Shown here: one piece after another, positions 37,745 through 45,728 of the stretch | Numbering within the stretch: the first letter of the stretch is position 1 | Layout of the letters: each line of letters starts with the position of its first letter | From: Streptococcus sp. HMSC067H01 | GTDB lineage: Bacteria > Bacillota > Bacilli > Lactobacillales > Streptococcaceae | Length of the DNA: 59,742 nt | NCBI RefSeq assembly: GCF_001814775.1 | Contig: NZ_KV817777.1 | Span: 25,342-85,083 of the forward strand | Direction: 5' to 3' | Program-made: the position numbers and the translations under genes | The notes under the pieces: model-generated | Seen by the model: the letters and a program-made list of their open reading frames with translations, nothing else | What the model was told of the DNA's origin: nothing | Databases searched by the model: none

Positions 37745-37842
37745 ATTAAATAAAGACCTCCTAACTTTATTTAATAGAAATCCTAAATTTTTCATAATAA
37801 TCTCCTACAAAAGTCACTCCAAAGGGAGGCTTTTGTTTTTTT
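37745..37842 (+). ncRNA. csRNA-type small RNA (CiaRH-dependent)
   Basis: About 98 bases, from the predicted start seven bases after the -10 to a terminator. The 5' hairpin is ATTAAATAAAG/CTTTATTTAAT (37745-37755 with 37765-37775), a perfect 11-bp stem whose loop ACCTCCTAA is complementary to Shine-Dalgarno sequences. The unpaired middle contains CATAATAATCTCCT, the complement of AGGAGA-N5-ATG. A terminator (37808-37842) closes it. This is the architecture described for pneumococcal csRNAs: two stem-loops around an anti-SD/anti-AUG stretch. It is expected to repress translation of targets with matching start regions. Which ccn gene it corresponds to was not determined. Confidence 0.85.
37808..37842 (+). 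terminator. Terminator of the csRNA-like gene
   Basis: CAAAAG-TCA-CTCC-AAAG-GGAG-G-CTTTTG followed by seven T. Confidence 0.9.
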
Positions 37843-37962
37843 CTAATCAGAAATGAGCAGACTTGTATGCCCAAATTTAAGAAATTTTTGAAAAAAGATG
37901 ATGATTTTAGAGTGAAAATATGTCTTTTTATTAGGTAAACATGGGCTAAAACCTTGCTATTA

Positions 37963-37990
37963 TTGGCTTTTTGAAAAATTATGGTATAAT
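37963..37990 (+). promoter_or_regulatory. Promoter of rnpA
   Basis: TTGGCT (37963-37968), 16-base spacer, TATAAT (37985-37990) with TG just upstream (TGGTATAAT, extended -10). Confidence 0.75.
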
Positions 37991-38020
37991 AGTAGTAGTT
38001 TTAATAGATGGAGTTAAATT

Positions 38021-38392
38021 TTGAAAAAACGCTTTCGTGTAAAAAAAGAGAAAGATTTTAATGCAATATTTAAAGAAGGGGAGAGTTTTGCTAATCGTAA
38101 ATTTGTTATTTATCGATTAGAAAATAATGAGCAGCATTTTCGAGTTGGTCTGTCTGTCAGCAAAAAATTGGGAAACGCTGTCATGAGAAATCAGATCAAA
38201 AGAAGAATTCGACATATTCTGATTGAACATAAAAATCAGCTGGTTGAAAACGTAGATTTTGTTGTAATTGCTCGAAAAGGTGTTGAAATCTTGGTCTACG
38301 CGGAAATGGAAAAAAATCTGCTTCACGTATTAAAGTTATCAAAGATTTACCAGGAAGGAATTGGGAGTGAAAAAGAAATTACAGTTGACTAG
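38021..38392 (+). CDS. rnpA: Ribonuclease P protein component
   Basis: 123 residues. The RNR motif is present as [16 protein letters not shown] (about 51-66), and the N-terminal [16 protein letters not shown] is typical. The protein partners the catalytic RNA in maturing tRNA 5' ends. It starts with TTG after GATGGAG. The 3' end overlaps the yidC start by 26 bases, so the two are translationally linked. Confidence 0.95.
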   Translation: MKKRFRVKKEKDFNAIFKEGESFANRKFVIYRLENNEQHFRVGLSVSKKLGNAVMRNQIKRRIRHILIEHKNQLVENVDFVVIARKGVEILVYAEMEKNLLHVLKLSKIYQEGIGSEKEITVD

Positions 38393-39194
38393 CTTAATGG
38401 TGCTTGCTTTGTTTGTGATGAGCGCCTGCACAGCTAGTGGTACGCCGAGTGAGATTACAGCGGAATCAACAGATTTTTGGAGTAAATTTGTTTATTTTTT
38501 TGCTGAAACCATTCGCTTTTTATCATTTGATACAAGTATTGGTCTGGGGATTATATTATTTACCCTTCTGATTAGAACGATTCTTCTACCAGTTTTTCAA
38601 ATACAAATGGTGGCATCTAGAAAGATGCAAGAAGTACAACCACTGGTTAAGGAGTTGCGAGAACGTTATCCGGGACGGGATATGGAGAGCCGTACCAAGT
38701 TGGACCAAGAAATGCGTCAGTTGTTCAAGCAACATGGTGTGAAGCAGTCAGCTTCTCTTTGGCCAATCTTAATCCAAATGCCAGTCTTGTTGGCCTTGTT
38801 CCAAGCTTTGAGTAGGGTAGAATTTCTAAAAACGGGTCATTTCTTATGGATTAACCTTGGTGGTGTAGATACGACTTTTGTTTTGCCAATTTTGGCAGCT
38901 ATCTTTACTTTCCTTAGCACTTGGTTATCCAATAAGGCCATGGTTGAGAAAAATGGTGCCATGACAGGAATGATGTATGCAATGCCAGTCATGATTTTCT
39001 TCTTTGCTATGTATTCACCAAGTGGGGTTGCCTTATACTGGGCGGTATCCAATGCTTATCAGGTGCTACAAACCTATCTGCTCAATAATCCATTTAAGAT
39101 TATTGCAGAGCGTGAGGCGGGAGTACAGGCTCAGAAGGATTTAGAAGGTAAGAAGAGAAAAGCTCTGAAGAAAGCACAGAAAAAGAAAAAGTAA
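38367..39194 (+). CDS. yidC: Membrane protein insertase YidC/OxaA, lipoprotein form
   Basis: 275 residues. Signal peptide with a lipobox ending MSAC (Cys21), five membrane helices, and a Lys-rich C-terminal tail ([14 protein letters not shown]) that contacts the ribosome. The LFQALSR and PSGVALYW regions are family hallmarks. It inserts membrane proteins alone or with SecYEG. I start at the GTG at 38367 (AAGGA seven bases upstream). Streptococci have two YidC paralogues; this one is linked to rnpA and jag. Confidence 0.93.
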   Translation: MKKKLQLTSLMVLALFVMSACTASGTPSEITAESTDFWSKFVYFFAETIRFLSFDTSIGLGIILFTLLIRTILLPVFQIQMVASRKMQEVQPLVKELRERYPGRDMESRTKLDQEMRQLFKQHGVKQSASLWPILIQMPVLLALFQALSRVEFLKTGHFLWINLGGVDTTFVLPILAAIFTFLSTWLSNKAMVEKNGAMTGMMYAMPVMIFFFAMYSPSGVALYWAVSNAYQVLQTYLLNNPFKIIAEREAGVQAQKDLEGKKRKALKKAQKKKK

Positions 39195-39214
39195 AAGTAA
39201 GGAGGAATCTTGTA

Positions 39215-40171
39215 ATGGTATTATTTACAGGTTCAACGGTTGAAGAAGCGATCCAGACGGGATTGAATGAAATGGGAATTCCTAGAATGAAGGCGCATAT
39301 TAAGGTCGTATCAAGGGAGAAAAAAGGATTCTTTGGCCTTTTTGGGAAGAAACCAGCGCAAGTGGATATCGAAGCTATTAGTGAGACAACTGTCGTTAAG
39401 GCAAATCAGCAAGCAGTCAAGGGGGTTCCAAAGGAAGTTAATGCCAAGAACGAACCAGTTAAGACTGTTAGTGAAGCAACCGTAGACTTAGGGCATGTTG
39501 TTGAAGCGATTAAGAAAATCGAGGAAGAAGGGCAAGGCATCTCTGATGAGGTTAAGGCTGAAATTCTGAAAAATGAAAAAGAAGCGAGCACGATTCTCCA
39601 GGAGACAGGTCATATTGCCATTCTAAAAGATTTACTGCCAGAAGAATCTAAAGAGCAGGAAGATGTCGAGCAGAATGATGATTTAGAAAACCTAGGCTTG
39701 AAGATTGAGCCGACCTACGATATTGACCAGGTTGTTGAAGAAGTGACCAACTATGTTCAAGGTATTATTGATGATATGGATGTTGAGGGAGCAATCTCAA
39801 GCACTTCAAATCGCCGTTCTATCAATATGCAAATTGATACTAATGAACCAGGTCGTATTATCGGTTACCACGGGAAGGTCTTGAAATCTCTCCAACTCTT
39901 AGCACAGAATTATCTCTATAATCGCTATTCAAGAACCTTCTATATTACCATCAATGTTAATGACTATGTAGAGCATCGTGCGGAAGTTTTGCAGAGCTAT
40001 GCACAAAAATTAGCTACACGTGTCCTAGAAGATGGTCGTAGTCAGGTGACAGATCCAATGTCTAGCAGCGAACGTAAAATTATCCATCGTATCATCTCAC
40101 GTATGGAAGGTGTCACTAGTTATTCAGAAGGTGATGAACCAAATCGTTACGTTGTCGTGGATACAGAATAG
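39215..40171 (+). CDS. jag: RNA-binding protein Jag/KhpB (EloR)
   Basis: 318 residues: Jag_N domain (about 3-52, FTGSTVEEAIQTGLNEMGI with KKGFFGLFGKKPA), an acidic, poorly ordered linker, a KH domain (about 175-250, containing GRIIGYHGK), and an R3H domain ending MSSSERKIIHRIISRMEGVTSYSEGDEPNRYVVV. In pneumococcus it works with KhpA in control of cell elongation and is linked to StkP signalling. AAGGAGG lies upstream. It is in the rnpA-yidC-jag operon and ends at a terminator. Confidence 0.95.
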   Translation: MVLFTGSTVEEAIQTGLNEMGIPRMKAHIKVVSREKKGFFGLFGKKPAQVDIEAISETTVVKANQQAVKGVPKEVNAKNEPVKTVSEATVDLGHVVEAIKKIEEEGQGISDEVKAEILKNEKEASTILQETGHIAILKDLLPEESKEQEDVEQNDDLENLGLKIEPTYDIDQVVEEVTNYVQGIIDDMDVEGAISSTSNRRSINMQIDTNEPGRIIGYHGKVLKSLQLLAQNYLYNRYSRTFYITINVNDYVEHRAEVLQSYAQKLATRVLEDGRSQVTDPMSSSERKIIHRIISRMEGVTSYSEGDEPNRYVVVDTE

Positions 40172-40180
40172 TCAAAGCAG

Positions 40181-40204
40181 AATCAGGGTATCCCTGATTT
40201 TTTG
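40181..40204 (+). terminator. Terminator after jag
   Basis: AATCAGGG-TAT-CCCTGATT followed by TTTT. Confidence 0.9.
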
Positions 40205-40226
40205 CTAGCCAAGGGAGATTGAGCCT

Positions 40227-40850
40227 ATGTTGAATACAATGAGAGACTACCTTGCATACTCTGGCTTACAGTATCAAAAACCAGAGAAGGCAGGACAAGA
40301 TGCTGAGAAAATGCTATATTTGAGGAGTAAGGGACAGGAAGCTAGAAAGACTTTTACAGAACTGGCTAAAGCTTTTCAAGCAAGGCATCCAGAATGGATA
40401 CTGCAAAGATCGAGTCAGTGGATGAATCAAGCCCAACGTTTGCGACCCCATTTCTGGGCTTATTTACAGCGTGAAGGGGAAGTGACGGAGCCTATGTTGG
40501 CCCTTCGTTTGTATGGAAGCCCTTCTGATTTTGGAGTTTCACTAGAAGTGAGTTTTATTGAACGTAAGAAGGATGAGCGAACATTAGACAAACAAGCCAA
40601 GGTCTTAGAAGTTCCAGTGGTAGAAGGGATTTACTATCTAGTCTACTCAGATGGAGAAAGTCAAAAGATGGAGGCTACTGAGGAAAATCGCCAAGTTTTA
40701 AGGAAAAAAATCTCCCATCAGGAAGTCCGCAAAGTTTTAGTGAAGGCAGATGTTCCGGTGACAGAAAATTCATCTGAAGAAGAAATCGTAGAAGCACTAC
40801 TGAAATCTTATGACAAAATTCTTCCATTTTATCTAGCTACAAGAAAATAA
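40227..40850 (+). CDS. Conserved hypothetical protein
   Basis: 207 residues, soluble, no signal or membrane segment. Features seen: an N-terminal helical region with HPEWILQRSSQWMNQAQRLRPHFWAYL, a beta-rich middle (LALRLYGSPSDFGVSLEVSFIERK), and a charged C-terminal helix. I do not recognise a family with known activity. AAGGGAG lies upstream. It stands between the jag terminator and the ula promoter as a single gene. Confidence 0.7.
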   Translation: MLNTMRDYLAYSGLQYQKPEKAGQDAEKMLYLRSKGQEARKTFTELAKAFQARHPEWILQRSSQWMNQAQRLRPHFWAYLQREGEVTEPMLALRLYGSPSDFGVSLEVSFIERKKDERTLDKQAKVLEVPVVEGIYYLVYSDGESQKMEATEENRQVLRKKISHQEVRKVLVKADVPVTENSSEEEIVEALLKSYDKILPFYLATRK

Positions 40851-40878
40851 GATAATCCGTAAAATATTATAAATCATA

Positions 40879-40922
40879 CAGTCCAAGAGTGAACAGTCCG
40901 CTGTGTAATTCTTGGTCTTTTT
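40879..40922 (+). promoter_or_regulatory. Operator-like element upstream of ulaA (UlaR candidate site)
   Basis: CAGTCCAA-N3-TGAACA-N5-CTGTGT-N2-TTCTTGGTCTTTTT. The same 44-base pattern (34 of 44 identical) stands before ulaG at 47409-47452. In both, CCAA to TTGG spans 33 bases and TTGG ends 25 bases before the -10. It can fold like a terminator, but the fixed position argues for a regulator site. Confidence 0.75.
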
Positions 40923-40936
40923 GTTTCCGTTTTCAA
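40921..40936 (+). promoter_or_regulatory. cre-like site in the ulaA promoter
   Basis: TTGTTTCCGTTTTCAA matches WTGNNARCGNWWWCAW at 14 of 16 positions. It lies just upstream of the -10 TATAAT (40941-40946), where CcpA binding would repress. Confidence 0.5.
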
Positions 40937-40980
40937 ATTATATAATAAACTTACAAAAACAATTCAAAAGGAGAACAATT

Positions 40981-42438
40981 ATGGAAGTCATTTCAAGTGT
41001 TCTAAATTGGTTTTCTAGCAATATTTTGCAGAATCCCGCATTTTTCGTAGGTTTATTGGTGCTAATAGGATATGCACTGTTGAAAAAACCTGCTCATGAT
41101 GTTTTCTCAGGTTTCGTTAAAGCAACAGTAGGGTATATGTTGCTCAACGTGGGTGCTGGTGGTTTGGTTACAACCTTCCGTCCAATCTTGGCAGCCCTTA
41201 ACTATAAATTCCAAATCGGTGCAGCGGTTATTGACCCTTACTTTGGACTTGCTGCAGCAAACAACAAAATTGCAGCAGAGTTTCCAGATTTCGTTGGAAC
41301 TGCAACTACAGCTCTCTTGATCGGTTTTGGAGTAAATATCTTGCTTGTAGCTTTACGCAAGATTACGAAAGTAAGAACCCTCTTTATTACTGGTCACATC
41401 ATGGTACAACAAGCTGCGACTGTATCTCTTATGGTTCTATTCTTAGTCCCACAATTGCGCAATGCTTATGGTACAGCAGCTATCGGTATCATCTGTGGCC
41501 TTTACTGGGCAGTTAGTTCAAATATGACTGTTGAGGCAACTCAACGCTTGACTGGTGGTGGCGGATTTGCGATTGGTCACCAACAACAATTTGCAATCTG
41601 GTTTGTAGATAAAGTAGCAGGACGCTTTGGTAAGAAAGAAGAAAGTCTAGACAATCTTAAATTGCCTAAGTTCCTCTCAATCTTCCACGATACAGTTGTT
41701 GCATCTGCTACCTTGATGCTCGTATTCTTCGGAGCGATTCTTTTAATCTTGGGTCCAGACATTATGTCTAATAAAGAAGTCATCACTTCAGGAACTCTAT
41801 TCAATCCTGCAAAACAAGATTTCTTTATGTACATTATCCAAACAGCTTTCACCTTCTCTGTTTACTTGTTCGTTTTGATGCAAGGTGTCCGCATGTTCGT
41901 ATCTGAGTTGACAAATGCCTTCCAAGGTATTTCAAACAAATTGTTGCCAGGTTCATTCCCAGCGGTTGACGTTGCAGCTTCTTATGGATTTGGTTCTCCA
42001 AACGCTGTTTTGTCTGGATTTGCCTTTGGTTTGATTGGTCAATTGATTACAATTGTCTTGCTCATCGTCTTTAAAAACCCTATCCTTATTATTACAGGAT
42101 TTGTACCAGTGTTCTTTGATAACGCAGCAATTGCAGTCTACGCTGATAAACGTGGTGGCTGGAAAGCAGCTGTTATCCTGTCCTTCATCTCAGGTGTCCT
42201 CCAAGTTGCTCTAGGAGCTCTCTGTGTAGCCCTTCTTGATTTGGCATCTTATGGTGGTTACCATGGAAACATTGACTTTGAATTCCCATGGCTTGGATTT
42301 GGATACATCTTCAAATACCTCGGTATTGTCGGTTATGTACTTGTGTGTCTCTTCTTGCTTGTTATTCCTCAACTTCAATTTGCCAAAGCAAAAGATAAAG
42401 AAAAATACTACAAGGGTGAAGTTCAAGAAGAAGCATAG
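40981..42438 (+). CDS. ulaA: PTS ascorbate-specific transporter subunit IIC
   Basis: 485 residues with about 11 membrane helices, the UlaA/SgaT family. It brings in L-ascorbate, which is phosphorylated on entry using UlaB and UlaC. GHQQQFAIWFVDKVAGRFG and GSFPAVDVAASYGFGSPNAVLSGF are characteristic. The start is MEVISSVLNW with AAAAGGAG upstream; a longer TTG frame into the operator region was rejected. First gene of ulaABCDEF. Confidence 0.95.
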   Translation: MEVISSVLNWFSSNILQNPAFFVGLLVLIGYALLKKPAHDVFSGFVKATVGYMLLNVGAGGLVTTFRPILAALNYKFQIGAAVIDPYFGLAAANNKIAAEFPDFVGTATTALLIGFGVNILLVALRKITKVRTLFITGHIMVQQAATVSLMVLFLVPQLRNAYGTAAIGIICGLYWAVSSNMTVEATQRLTGGGGFAIGHQQQFAIWFVDKVAGRFGKKEESLDNLKLPKFLSIFHDTVVASATLMLVFFGAILLILGPDIMSNKEVITSGTLFNPAKQDFFMYIIQTAFTFSVYLFVLMQGVRMFVSELTNAFQGISNKLLPGSFPAVDVAASYGFGSPNAVLSGFAFGLIGQLITIVLLIVFKNPILIITGFVPVFFDNAAIAVYADKRGGWKAAVILSFISGVLQVALGALCVALLDLASYGGYHGNIDFEFPWLGFGYIFKYLGIVGYVLVCLFLLVIPQLQFAKAKDKEKYYKGEVQEEA

Positions 42439-42461
42439 TTTCTAGAAAAGGAGAAAATAAA

Positions 42462-42743
42462 ATGGTTAAAGTATTAGCAGCGTGCGGAAATGGAATGGGT
42501 TCATCTATGGTTATCAAAATGAAGGTTGAAAATGCCCTCCGTAAGCTTAATCAAACGGATTTTACAGTCAATTCATGCAGTGTCGGTGAAGCAAAAGGTT
42601 TAGCAGCAGGCTATGACATCGTAATCGCTTCTCTTCATTTAATCCAAGAATTGGAAGGTCGGACTAATGGGAAGTTAATTGGGCTTGACAACTTGATGGA
42701 TGATAAAGAAATCACTGAAAAACTCAGTCAAGCACTACAGTAA
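42462..42743 (+). CDS. ulaB: PTS ascorbate-specific subunit IIB
   Basis: 93 residues. The phosphocysteine loop is VLAACGNGMGSSM (Cys8), typical of lactose/ascorbate-type IIB domains. It accepts phosphate from UlaC and passes it to the incoming ascorbate. AAAAGGAG lies upstream. A perfect hairpin in the gap to ulaC may uncouple their expression. Confidence 0.94.
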   Translation: MVKVLAACGNGMGSSMVIKMKVENALRKLNQTDFTVNSCSVGEAKGLAAGYDIVIASLHLIQELEGRTNGKLIGLDNLMDDKEITEKLSQALQ

Positions 42744-42758
42744 AGGTTGGAGGGGGCT

Positions 42759-42789
42759 GGACAGAAACTGAGAGTTATCGTTTCTGTCC
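42759..42789 (+). other. Hairpin between ulaB and ulaC
   Basis: GGACAGAAAC (42759-42768) and GTTTCTGTCC (42780-42789), a perfect 10-bp stem with an 11-base loop, extended by GAGGG/CCCTC. TTC rather than a T-run follows, so it is more likely a processing or stability element than a terminator. Confidence 0.65.
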
Positions 42790-42818
42790 TTCTCCCTCTT
42801 TAAATAAAGGAGGCAGAT

Positions 42819-43304
42819 ATGAATTTAAAACAAGCTTTAATTGACAATGACTCGATCCGACTAGGTTTAGAAGCTAACGATTGGAAAGAAGCAGTCAAGG
42901 TAGCAGTAGATCCCTTGATTGAAAGTGGGGCGATTTTGCCAGAGTATTACGATGCTATCATCGAATCGACTGAAGAGTATGGCCCTTACTATATCTTGAT
43001 GCCAGGTATGGCTATGCCCCATGCTAGACCTGAAGCTGGAGTGCAAAGAGATGCCTTTTCATTGATTACCTTGCAAAATCCTGTTGTATTTTCAGATGGG
43101 AAAGAGGTCACTGTTTTGTTGGCACTAGCTGCAACAAGCTCAAAAATTCACACAAGTGTAGCCATTCCACAGATCATTGCCTTATTTGAATTAGAAGATT
43201 CTATCGCACGTTTACAGGCTTGCCAAACTAAAGAAGATGTCTTGGCGATGATTGAAGAATCTAAGGATAGCCCTTATCTCGAAGGATTGGATTTGGAAAG
43301 TTAG
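42819..43304 (+). CDS. ulaC: PTS ascorbate-specific subunit IIA
   Basis: 161 residues, mannitol/fructose-type IIA fold. The phosphorylated His is in MPGMAMPHARPEAG (about residue 68). It takes phosphate from HPr and gives it to UlaB. AAAGGAGG lies upstream. It is 16 bases upstream of ulaD. Confidence 0.94.
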   Translation: MNLKQALIDNDSIRLGLEANDWKEAVKVAVDPLIESGAILPEYYDAIIESTEEYGPYYILMPGMAMPHARPEAGVQRDAFSLITLQNPVVFSDGKEVTVLLALAATSSKIHTSVAIPQIIALFELEDSIARLQACQTKEDVLAMIEESKDSPYLEGLDLES

Positions 43305-43320
43305 AAAGAGGAATAAAGAG

Positions 43321-43986
43321 ATGACAAAAAGAATACCTAATTTACAAGTTGCATTAGACCATTCAGACTTGCAAGGAGCAATTAAAGCAGCTGTTTCTGT
43401 TGGTCAGGAAGTAGATATTATCGAAGCTGGAACTGTTTGCTTGCTTCAAGTTGGAAGTGAACTGGTTGAAGTCTTGCGAAGCCTTTTCCCAGATAAGATT
43501 ATTGTAGCAGACACAAAATGTGCTGATGCTGGTGGAACAGTTGCCAAAAATAATGCCGTTCGTGGAGCAGATTGGATGACTTGTATCTGTTGTGCAACCA
43601 TCCCTACTATGGAAGCTGCTCTAAAGGCTATCAAGGCTGAACGTGGGGACCGAGGAGAAATCCAGATCGAGCTTTATGGTGATTGGACTTTTGAACAAGC
43701 TCAGCTTTGGTTAGATGCAGGTATCTCACAAGCTATCTATCACCAATCCCGTGATGCCCTTCTTGCTGGTGAAACTTGGGGTGAAAAAGACCTTAATAAG
43801 GTTAAAAAACTCATTGACATGGGCTTCCGAGTTTCTGTAACAGGTGGTCTAGATGTAGATACTCTCAAACTCTTTGAAGGCGTTGATGTCTTTACCTTTA
43901 TCGCAGGTCGTGGAATTACAGAGGCCGCGGATCCAGCAGGAGCAGCGCGTGCCTTCAAGGATGAAATCAAACGAATTTGGGGGTAA
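43321..43986 (+). CDS. ulaD: 3-keto-L-gulonate-6-phosphate decarboxylase
   Basis: 221 residues, orotidine decarboxylase-like barrel. PNLQVALDHSDL, VDIIEAGTV, ADTKCADAGG and FIAGRGITEAADPAGAA contain the catalytic and phosphate-binding residues. It converts 3-keto-L-gulonate-6-P to L-xylulose-5-P and CO2. The ATG at 43321 follows GAGGAATAAAG; an upstream in-frame extension into ulaC is not needed. Confidence 0.95.
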   Translation: MTKRIPNLQVALDHSDLQGAIKAAVSVGQEVDIIEAGTVCLLQVGSELVEVLRSLFPDKIIVADTKCADAGGTVAKNNAVRGADWMTCICCATIPTMEAALKAIKAERGDRGEIQIELYGDWTFEQAQLWLDAGISQAIYHQSRDALLAGETWGEKDLNKVKKLIDMGFRVSVTGGLDVDTLKLFEGVDVFTFIAGRGITEAADPAGAARAFKDEIKRIWG

Positions 43987-43989
43987 ACC

Positions 43990-44853
43990 ATGGCGCGTCC
44001 AATTGGAATTTATGAAAAGGCAACCCCGCCCCACTTTACTTGGCTAGAACGTTTAAATTTTGCCAAGGAGTTAGGCTTTGATTTTGTCGAGATGTCTATT
44101 GACGAACGTGATGAGCGCTTAGCAAGACTTGACTGGAGCAAGGAAGAGCGCTTGGAAGTTGTCAAAGCGATCTATGAAACTGGTGTTCGTATTCCCTCTA
44201 TCTGTTTTTCAGGCCATCGTCGTTACCCATTGGGATCGAATGATCCAGTTCTAGAGGAAAAATCTCTGGAACTCATGAAAAAATGTATCGAATTAGCTCA
44301 AGATTTGGGAGTTCGTACGATTCAATTAGCTGGTTACGATGTTTACTATGAGGAAAAGTCATCCCAGACACGCCAACGTTTTATCAAAAATTTGAGAAAA
44401 GCTTGTGACTGGGCTGAAGAAGCTCAGGTGGTACTTGCTATTGAAATTATGGATGATCCTTTCATCAATAGCATCGAAAAATACTTGGCTATAGAGAAAG
44501 AGATTGACTCTCCCTACCTCTTTGTCTATCCAGATATTGGGAATGTATCTGCCTGGCATAATGATGTCTACAGTGAATTTTATCTCGGCCACCATGCTAT
44601 CGCAGCTCTCCATCTCAAGGATACTTATGCAGTGACAGAAAGTTCAAAGGGCCAATTCCGAGATGTACCTTTTGGGCAAGGTTGTGTCAAATGGGAAGAA
44701 GCTTTCGATATTTTAAAGCAAACTAATTATAATGGACCTTTCCTAATCGAAATGTGGTCTGAAAATTGTGAAACTGTAGAAGAAACACGCGCAGCCATTC
44801 AAGAGGCCCAAGCCTTTCTCTACCCACTCATTAAGAAAGCAGGTTTGATGTAA
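43990..44853 (+). CDS. ulaE: L-xylulose-5-phosphate (L-ribulose-5-phosphate) 3-epimerase
   Basis: 287 residues, xylose-isomerase-like TIM barrel. IGIYEKATPP, SICFSGHRRYPLG and IEIMDDPFINS match UlaE/SgaU enzymes. It turns L-xylulose-5-P into L-ribulose-5-P. It begins three bases after ulaD, whose coding end supplies the ribosome binding site (TTTGGGGG). Confidence 0.95.
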   Translation: MARPIGIYEKATPPHFTWLERLNFAKELGFDFVEMSIDERDERLARLDWSKEERLEVVKAIYETGVRIPSICFSGHRRYPLGSNDPVLEEKSLELMKKCIELAQDLGVRTIQLAGYDVYYEEKSSQTRQRFIKNLRKACDWAEEAQVVLAIEIMDDPFINSIEKYLAIEKEIDSPYLFVYPDIGNVSAWHNDVYSEFYLGHHAIAALHLKDTYAVTESSKGQFRDVPFGQGCVKWEEAFDILKQTNYNGPFLIEMWSENCETVEETRAAIQEAQAFLYPLIKKAGLM

Positions 44854-44854
44854 G

Positions 44855-45562
44855 ATGAATCAAGTAATTAATGCTATGCGTAAACGAGTCTGTGATGCCA
44901 ATCAATCATTGCCAAAACATGGACTTGTTAAATTTACCTGGGGCAATGTATCTGAAGTCAATCGCGAACTCGGTGTCATTGTTATCAAACCATCAGGCGT
45001 AGATTATGACGAATTGACACCTGAAAACATGGTGGTAACTGACCTGGATGGCAAGGTTCTAGAAGGAGATTTAAGACCATCTTCGGACCTTCCAACTCAT
45101 GTGCAGTTATATAAGGCTTGGCCAGAGATTGCTAGTGTGGTCCATACCCATTCGACAGAAGCTGTTGGTTGGGCTCAGGCAGGCCGTGATATTCCTTTCT
45201 ATGGAACAACCCATGCGGATTATTTCTACGGTTCAATTCCTTGCGCCCGTAGTTTGACCAAGGATGAAGTAGAAGTGGCCTATGAAAAAGATACTGGCCT
45301 AGTTATCGTAGAAGAGTTTGAACGTCGTGGTCTAAACCCTGTTGAAGTACCAGGGATTGTCGTACGTAATCACGGTCCATTCACCTGGGGCAAAAACCCA
45401 GAGAATGCTGTCTATCACTCTGTTGTACTAGAGGAAGTATCAAAGATGAATCGCTTCACAGAGCAAATCAATCCAAGGGTTGAACCTGCTCCCCAGTACA
45501 TCCTAGAAAAACACTACCAACGTAAGCATGGGCCAAATGCTTATTACGGTCAAAAGAAATAA
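44855..45562 (+). CDS. ulaF: L-ribulose-5-phosphate 4-epimerase
   Basis: 235 residues, class II aldolase fold. The zinc ligands are in VVHTHSTEAVGWA and the later NHGPFTWG; GTTHADYFYG is also diagnostic. It yields D-xylulose-5-P, which enters the pentose phosphate pathway via the transketolase encoded at 48725. It starts one base after the ulaE stop. Last gene of the operon. Confidence 0.95.
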   Translation: MNQVINAMRKRVCDANQSLPKHGLVKFTWGNVSEVNRELGVIVIKPSGVDYDELTPENMVVTDLDGKVLEGDLRPSSDLPTHVQLYKAWPEIASVVHTHSTEAVGWAQAGRDIPFYGTTHADYFYGSIPCARSLTKDEVEVAYEKDTGLVIVEEFERRGLNPVEVPGIVVRNHGPFTWGKNPENAVYHSVVLEEVSKMNRFTEQINPRVEPAPQYILEKHYQRKHGPNAYYGQKK

Positions 45563-45574
45563 GAAAATGAATTG

Positions 45575-45612
45575 AAAAGAGGCTAGGACCTTGCGATCCA
45601 AGCCTCGCTTTT
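45575..45612 (+). terminator. Terminator of the ulaABCDEF operon
   Basis: AAAAGAGGCT-GGA-...-TCC-AGCCTC-GCTTTT forms a stem with a CTTGCGA-type loop. The ulaR leader follows. Confidence 0.8.
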
Positions 45613-45728
45613 GTAGTTGTAAATATCCAATGGTAAGAATTTACAGCATATAATTGCAAAGTCTGTACGAATGTGATACCATTATAAAGTTGTTTTGGAA
45701 GCGATTGACAAATAGAGGAGTATGAATT

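Noticed and set aside
40883..40922. Simple terminator before ulaA
   Set aside because: It can fold as one, but its conserved copy before ulaG with identical spacing to the -10 favours a regulator site; both roles remain possible.
45695..45715. cre-like TTGGAAGCGATTGACA before ulaR
   Set aside because: The right half is out of register by one base with the CcpA consensus, so I did not annotate it.
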